The position numbers and the translations under genes are program-made. A model generated the notes under the pieces. It ran no database searches, had not been told where the DNA came from, and saw only the letters and a list, made by a program, of their open reading frames with translations. Positions 5,671-9,767 of a DNA stretch of 9,767 nucleotides are shown one piece after another; position 1 is the first letter of the stretch, and each line of letters opens with the position of its first letter. The DNA is taken from contig JAIPDY010000116.1 in the NCBI GenBank assembly GCA_021737445.1, forward strand, positions 1-9,767, written 5' to 3'. This stretch comes from Desulfotignum sp. (lineage in GTDB: Bacteria > Desulfobacterota > Desulfobacteria > Desulfobacterales > Desulfobacteraceae).

Positions 5671-8283
5671 ATGATTGAGATTAAAGAATTGAGAGCATTA
5701 CGCGGCCCCAATAGACATACGCGGCATACCGCCATATTTATGGTTTTGGACATTAACGCCTATGAGGATCTGCCTTCAGATAAAATAGAGGGGTTTTCAG
5801 ACCGCTTATTGACACTTATTCCAACACTTAAAGAACACGGCTGCTCCATTGGAAAACCCGGCGGTTTTGTTCAGCGGCTTGAAAGAGGCACCTGGGCCGC
5901 CCACATTATTGAACATATTGCCATTGAGCTTCAATGTTTAGCCGGGATGGCCGTCGGATACGGCAAAACGCTGGATACATCACAAAAGGGAATGTATATT
6001 GTGGTTTTCCGGTACCTTGTGGAGTCTGTGGGGTTAAAAGCGGCAAAAGACGCGGTATCTCTATTTGAAGCCGTTGCCCAGGGGAACCGGTTTAATATCA
6101 ACCAGGTTGTTGCCGGTCTCAAGGTGTTGCGTGAAGACCATATGCTGGGGCCTACAACCTGGAGTATTGTTAAAGAAGCCCAATCAAGGGGAATCCCTTT
6201 TATCCGGCTGAACGAAGACAGCCATATCCAATTGGGTTATGGTGCGCATCAACAACAGATTCAAGCCTCCATAACCGGTCACACTTCGGCGATTGCCGTG
6301 GAAACCGCCGACGAAAAAACCAGGGTCAAAACCTATCTGAAAAGATCCGGCATTCCGGTCCCGGACGGCCGGGTGGTTTCTTCTGAGGACGAGGCAATGG
6401 CTGCTTTTAAAGAACTGGGCACTGCCGTTGTCGTCAAGCCGGATGTAGGGAATCATGGCAACGGGTCCACAATTAACGTGACTGATCCGGATCAGTTAAA
6501 AAAAGCGTTCCATGCCGCCTGTGCCTATCACCCCGATGTTATTGTCGAAACCTATGTCAGCGGGGGAGATTTCCGTCTTCTGGTAATTAATGGAAAATTT
6601 GTTGCTGGGGCAAAAAGAGAACCGGCCCATATCGTTGGCGATGGCGGATCCACTATCCACGATCTTATCAAAACTGTAAATTCTGACCCGCTTCGCGGAT
6701 TCGGGCATGAAAAGGTGCTTACCCGGATCGATGTCGATGATATGACCAGAAGGCTGCTGTCCTTAAAAGGCCTGTCGATGGATTCTGTCCCGGGGAACCG
6801 GGAGAAGGTCTATCTTAAGGCCACGGCCAATCTCAGTCAGGGCGGAACCGCCGAGGATGTCACGGATGAGGTCAGCCCGGATATCCGGTTCATGGCGGAA
6901 CGGGCTGCCCGTATTATCGGGCTGGATTGCGTTGGTATCGATGTCCTGGCAAAAGAGATCTCGCTTCCTCTTGAGGCATCCGGCCTTAAGGTGGTTGAAG
7001 TGAATGCTGCACCAGGTTTCAGAATGCATCTTGAACCCACAAAAGGTCAATCCAGAAATGTTGCAAAGCCGGTTGTGGATATGCTCTTTCCCATGGGTTA
7101 CACCCAGGTCCCTGTTTTAGCCGTGACCGGAACAAACGGTAAAACAACCACCTGTAAACTGATTGCGCATACCTTGAAGTATTCCGGAAAAATTGTCGGC
7201 CTGACCTGTACCACCGGTATTTTAATTGACGGGAAGCCGATTTTATCCGGAGATTACAGCGGTCCTGAGGGTGCCGGAATTGTTGTCAGGGAGCCATCCG
7301 TGGACCACATTGTTCTGGAAGTGGCCCGGGGGGGAATCGCAAGACGCGGCCTTGGCGTCAGTGAGGTGGATGTGGGTGTTGTGCTCAATATTGGAGAGGA
7401 TCACTTAGGTAATGACTGGATAGAGACCCGCAAAGATCTGTGCATGGTAAAATCCACTGTCGTAGAGGCTGTCAAGGAAACAGGAATTTCTGTTTTAAAC
7501 GCGGATGACGAAATGACCATGGAAATTTTCGATCGTGCCCATGGAAATGTTATTTTATTTTCTTTGGACCCGGAAAATCAAAAGATTAAAACCCATATGG
7601 AAAATGGGGGCACGGCTGTCACGGTGGTCGACCGGAATGTTATTATCAGGGAAAGTGAACTGGATATCATCATCTGCACCCTTGAAGAAATTCCCATTAC
7701 ATTCGGCGGAATAATAGATTTTAATATTTCAAACACCCTTGCCGCCATAGGTGCTCTGCATGGTGTGAACATTCCCGTTGCGCAGATTCGAAATGGCATT
7801 ATGACATTTTATCCTTCGCCCAATCAAAACCCCGGCCGTATGAATTTATTTGATTTCCAGAAATTCAAACTCCTTCTGGACTATGGACATAATCCGGAAT
7901 CAGCCCGTGCCATGGCCAGGTTACTGCCGCGGCTCTCACCCGGAAGAAAAATCGCCTTGTGCCACGGGACGGGAAACCGCACCACCGGGCAAATCATAGA
8001 CTATGGAAAGGCCCTGGCGCTGGTGTATGATTATATTTTGCTGACCGATTTTGACCCCAGAAACAGACCGGTCGGGGAAACCACTGCCCTGGTTTATGAG
8101 GGATTGATGCAGGGCGGTTTTAAAAAAGAAAATATTGAAATCGTTCCGGAGCCGGATAAGGCTGTGGATACGATTTTCTCAAGAGCCCGGCAAGGGGATC
8201 TGCTGGTCATCCAGCCGGATGATCTTGAACCTGTTATGAGCCAGATCCTGAAAAGATATCGGGAAATGGTAACACATGTTTAA
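5671..8283 (+). CDS. cphA: Cyanophycin synthetase
   Basis: The product is 870 residues, full length for CphA1. It builds cyanophycin by alternately adding Asp to the backbone and Arg to the side chain, using two ATP-dependent sites. The N domain (about 1-160) starts with the family signature LRGPN and holds H78-x-x-E81-H82, the HxxEH motif linked in some CphA1 enzymes to a primer-generating peptidase activity. The ATP-grasp G domain (about 215-470) shows VVVKPDVGNHGNG (253-265) and VEVNAAPGF (442-450) with E443 and N445 as probable Mg ligands. The Mur-ligase-like M domain (from about 480) shows P-loop GTNGKTT (487-493), SGPEGAG, LEVARGG (549-555), GEDHLG with H578, and DYGHNPES (737-744). It is the second gene of a cphB-cphA pair. 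All key motifs look intact, so an active enzyme is expected. Confidence 0.96.
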   Translation: MIEIKELRALRGPNRHTRHTAIFMVLDINAYEDLPSDKIEGFSDRLLTLIPTLKEHGCSIGKPGGFVQRLERGTWAAHIIEHIAIELQCLAGMAVGYGKTLDTSQKGMYIVVFRYLVESVGLKAAKDAVSLFEAVAQGNRFNINQVVAGLKVLREDHMLGPTTWSIVKEAQSRGIPFIRLNEDSHIQLGYGAHQQQIQASITGHTSAIAVETADEKTRVKTYLKRSGIPVPDGRVVSSEDEAMAAFKELGTAVVVKPDVGNHGNGSTINVTDPDQLKKAFHAACAYHPDVIVETYVSGGDFRLLVINGKFVAGAKREPAHIVGDGGSTIHDLIKTVNSDPLRGFGHEKVLTRIDVDDMTRRLLSLKGLSMDSVPGNREKVYLKATANLSQGGTAEDVTDEVSPDIRFMAERAARIIGLDCVGIDVLAKEISLPLEASGLKVVEVNAAPGFRMHLEPTKGQSRNVAKPVVDMLFPMGYTQVPVLAVTGTNGKTTTCKLIAHTLKYSGKIVGLTCTTGILIDGKPILSGDYSGPEGAGIVVREPSVDHIVLEVARGGIARRGLGVSEVDVGVVLNIGEDHLGNDWIETRKDLCMVKSTVVEAVKETGISVLNADDEMTMEIFDRAHGNVILFSLDPENQKIKTHMENGGTAVTVVDRNVIIRESELDIIICTLEEIPITFGGIIDFNISNTLAAIGALHGVNIPVAQIRNGIMTFYPSPNQNPGRMNLFDFQKFKLLLDYGHNPESARAMARLLPRLSPGRKIALCHGTGNRTTGQIIDYGKALALVYDYILLTDFDPRNRPVGETTALVYEGLMQGGFKKENIEIVPEPDKAVDTIFSRARQGDLLVIQPDDLEPVMSQILKRYREMVTHV

Positions 8284-8367
8284 TTTTTTTGCTGTTTTTG
8301 ATAAACAGTTATGATGCAATGTTTGGTTTTATAATCCAGGAAATAAGCAAGAGATAAGGAGGTTAGC
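8284..8367 (+). promoter_or_regulatory. cphA-katG intergenic region with -10 box and inverted repeat
   Basis: A run of seven T follows the cphA stop (8284-8290), but no strong stem precedes it, so termination here is uncertain. CTGTTT (8292-8297) and AAACAG (8303-8308) form a 6-bp inverted repeat with a five-base centre. A perfect TATAAT lies at 8330-8335. The nearest good -35, TTGATA (8298-8303), is 26 bases away, too far for ordinary sigma-70 use, so an activator may be needed. The inverted repeat sits just upstream of the -35 position and could be an operator. Confidence 0.45.
8356..8362 (+). promoter_or_regulatory. Strong ribosome binding site of katG
   Basis: AAGGAGG is a full Shine-Dalgarno sequence five bases before ATG 8368. 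It decides the katG start and is the strongest such site in the window. Confidence 0.8.
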
Positions 8368-9767
8368 ATGTCCAATGAACAGAGCAGGTGCCCGGTAACA
8401 GGAAAAAAAGGCAGACAGATCGCCGGCGGCGGCACATCCAACCAGGACTGGTGGCCCAATCAGCTGAACCTTAAAATTCTTCATCAGCATTCAAACCTGA
8501 GCAATCCCATGGGAGAGGGGTTCAATTATGCACAAGCGTTCAAAACCCTTGACCTGGCAGCCATAAAAAAAGATCTTTATGCACTGATGACAGACTCACA
8601 GGAGTGGTGGCCGGCGGATTACGGCCATTACGGCCCGCTGTTTATCCGGATGGCGTGGCACAGCGCCGGCACCTACCGCATGGGAGACGGCCGCGGGGGT
8701 GCAGGTTCCGGCTCCCAGCGCCTGGCCCCCCTCAACAGCTGGCCTGACAACGTGAACCTTGACAAGGCCCGCCGCCTGCTGTGGCCCATCAAGCAGAAAT
8801 ACGGCAAAAAGATCTCCTGGGCAGATCTGATGATCCTGGCCGGCAACTGCGCCATCGAATCCATGGGACTGCCGGCATTCGGGTTTGCCGGGGGCCGGGA
8901 AGATGTGTGGGAGCCTGAAGAGGACATTTACTGGGGCGCTGAGGACGAGTGGCTGGGCGACAACCGGTACTCGGGTGACCGGGACCTTGAAAATCCCCTT
9001 GCCGCCGTGCAGATGGGCCTGATTTACGTGAATCCTGAAGGTCCCAACGGCAACCCTGATCCGGTTGCCTCCGGCCGTGATGTCAGAGAAACCTTTGCCC
9101 GCATGGCCATGAACGATGAAGAGACCGTCGCGCTGGTGGCTGGCGGACACACATTCGGCAAGTGCCATGGCGCCGGGGATGCAGCTCTTGTGGGGCCTGA
9201 ACCGGAAGCCGCCCCCATTGAGCAGCAGGGTCTGGGCTGGAAGAGCGGCTTTGGCAGCGGCAAGGCCGGGGATACCATCGGCAGCGGCATCGAGGGTGCA
9301 TGGAAGCCCAACCCTGTCCAATGGGATATGGGGTATCTCAAGGTGCTGTTCAAATATGAGTGGGAGCTGGTAAAAAGCTCGGCCGGCGCAAATCAGTGGC
9401 TGGCAAAGGATGTGGATGAAACGGACATGGTGGTTGATGCCCATGATCCCTCCAAAAAACACCGGCCCATGATGACCACGGCAGATTTGTCCCTGCGGTT
9501 TGATCCGATATATGAGCCGATTTCCCGGCATTATATGGAAAACCCGGAGGAATTTGCAGATGCTTTTGCCAGAGCATGGTTCAAGCTGACCCACCGTGAC
9601 ATGGGCCCGCGGTCCCGGTATCTGGGTCCGGAAGTTCCGGCAGAGGTGCTGATCTGGCAGGACCCGGTGCCTGAAGTTGATCATGAACTGATCAATGCAA
9701 AGGACATTGCAGATCTCAAGGCAGGCATCCTTGCTTCAGGGCTGTCTGTTTCCCGGCTGGTCTCCAC
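8368..9767 (+). CDS. katG: Catalase-peroxidase KatG (5' part, cut by window end)
   Basis: The visible 466 residues plus two bases are open to the right edge; the full protein is normally about 720-740 residues. It is a haem enzyme that removes hydrogen peroxide by catalase and peroxidase reactions. The start MSNEQSRCPVTG is typical, with no signal peptide, suggesting a cytoplasmic location. The distal pocket is R94, W97 and H98 in RMAWHSAGTYR; the proximal haem ligand is H261 in GGHTFGKCHG. W97, Y220 (in GLIYVNPEG) and M246 are correctly spaced to form the Trp-Tyr-Met cross-link required for catalase activity. The N-terminal catalytic domain is complete and the C-terminal repeat domain begins near the edge. 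It looks richer in GC than the cph genes and has its own ribosome binding site, so it is probably a separate unit. Confidence 0.97.
   Translation, partial: MSNEQSRCPVTGKKGRQIAGGGTSNQDWWPNQLNLKILHQHSNLSNPMGEGFNYAQAFKTLDLAAIKKDLYALMTDSQEWWPADYGHYGPLFIRMAWHSAGTYRMGDGRGGAGSGSQRLAPLNSWPDNVNLDKARRLLWPIKQKYGKKISWADLMILAGNCAIESMGLPAFGFAGGREDVWEPEEDIYWGAEDEWLGDNRYSGDRDLENPLAAVQMGLIYVNPEGPNGNPDPVASGRDVRETFARMAMNDEETVALVAGGHTFGKCHGAGDAALVGPEPEAAPIEQQGLGWKSGFGSGKAGDTIGSGIEGAWKPNPVQWDMGYLKVLFKYEWELVKSSAGANQWLAKDVDETDMVVDAHDPSKKHRPMMTTADLSLRFDPIYEPISRHYMENPEEFADAFARAWFKLTHRDMGPRSRYLGPEVPAEVLIWQDPVPEVDHELINAKDIADLKAGILASGLSVSRLVS

Noticed and set aside
8320..8350. PerR/Fur box upstream of katG
   Set aside because: The AT-rich sequence around TATAAT lacks the required dyad symmetry.
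8596..9684. Long open frame (362 codons) on the - strand opposite katG
   Set aside because: It is wholly antisense to well-conserved KatG sequence in a GC-rich stretch, and its translation shows no recognisable domain.
1..9767. CRISPR array, insertion sequence or prophage elements
   Set aside because: No regularly spaced direct repeats, transposase, integrase or terminal inverted repeats were seen on either strand.

Overview
The window looks like a bacterial chromosome segment of moderate GC. The most likely source is a sulfate-reducer-type Desulfobacterota (Desulfobacteraceae-like). That guess rests on the style of the hybrid kinase remnant, the 7TM kinase and the two-component/c-di-GMP genes; no taxonomic marker is decisive. 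All credible genes lie on the + strand.

Region 1 (1-514) is the 3' part of a PAS-type hybrid histidine kinase gene that appears broken. A HisKA remnant runs straight into a receiver domain in another frame, and the whole HATPase domain that should separate them is missing.

Region 2 (723-4446) is a signalling cluster. It starts with a PilZ domain fused to a hotdog thioesterase. One base after its stop comes a large membrane protein that combines a 7TM sensor, histidine kinase, receiver and HD-GYP c-di-GMP phosphodiesterase. A small cupin gene with a good ribosome binding site follows. Together they suggest a c-di-GMP circuit in which the kinase/HD-GYP protein lowers the second messenger and the PilZ-thioesterase may read it.

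Region 3 (4447-4834) has no protein gene. It holds one tRNA-Val(CAC) with an encoded CCA and possible promoter elements.

Region 4 (4835-8283) is a complete two-gene cyanophycin module: cyanophycinase (cphB) followed 17 bases later by cyanophycin synthetase (cphA). It gives the cell the means to polymerise and mobilise the Asp-Arg nitrogen/carbon reserve. The catalytic residues of both enzymes are visible, including an HxxEH motif in the N domain of CphA.

Region 5 (8368 to the window end) is the 5' two thirds of katG, a bifunctional catalase-peroxidase with its own strong Shine-Dalgarno and a perfect TATAAT upstream. It runs off the right edge.

I found no CRISPR array, insertion sequence or integrase. 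The observations most worth following are the ATPase-less kinase remnant, the PilZ-thioesterase/7TM-HK-REC-HD-GYP pair, and a cyanophycin operon in a probable non-cyanobacterium.
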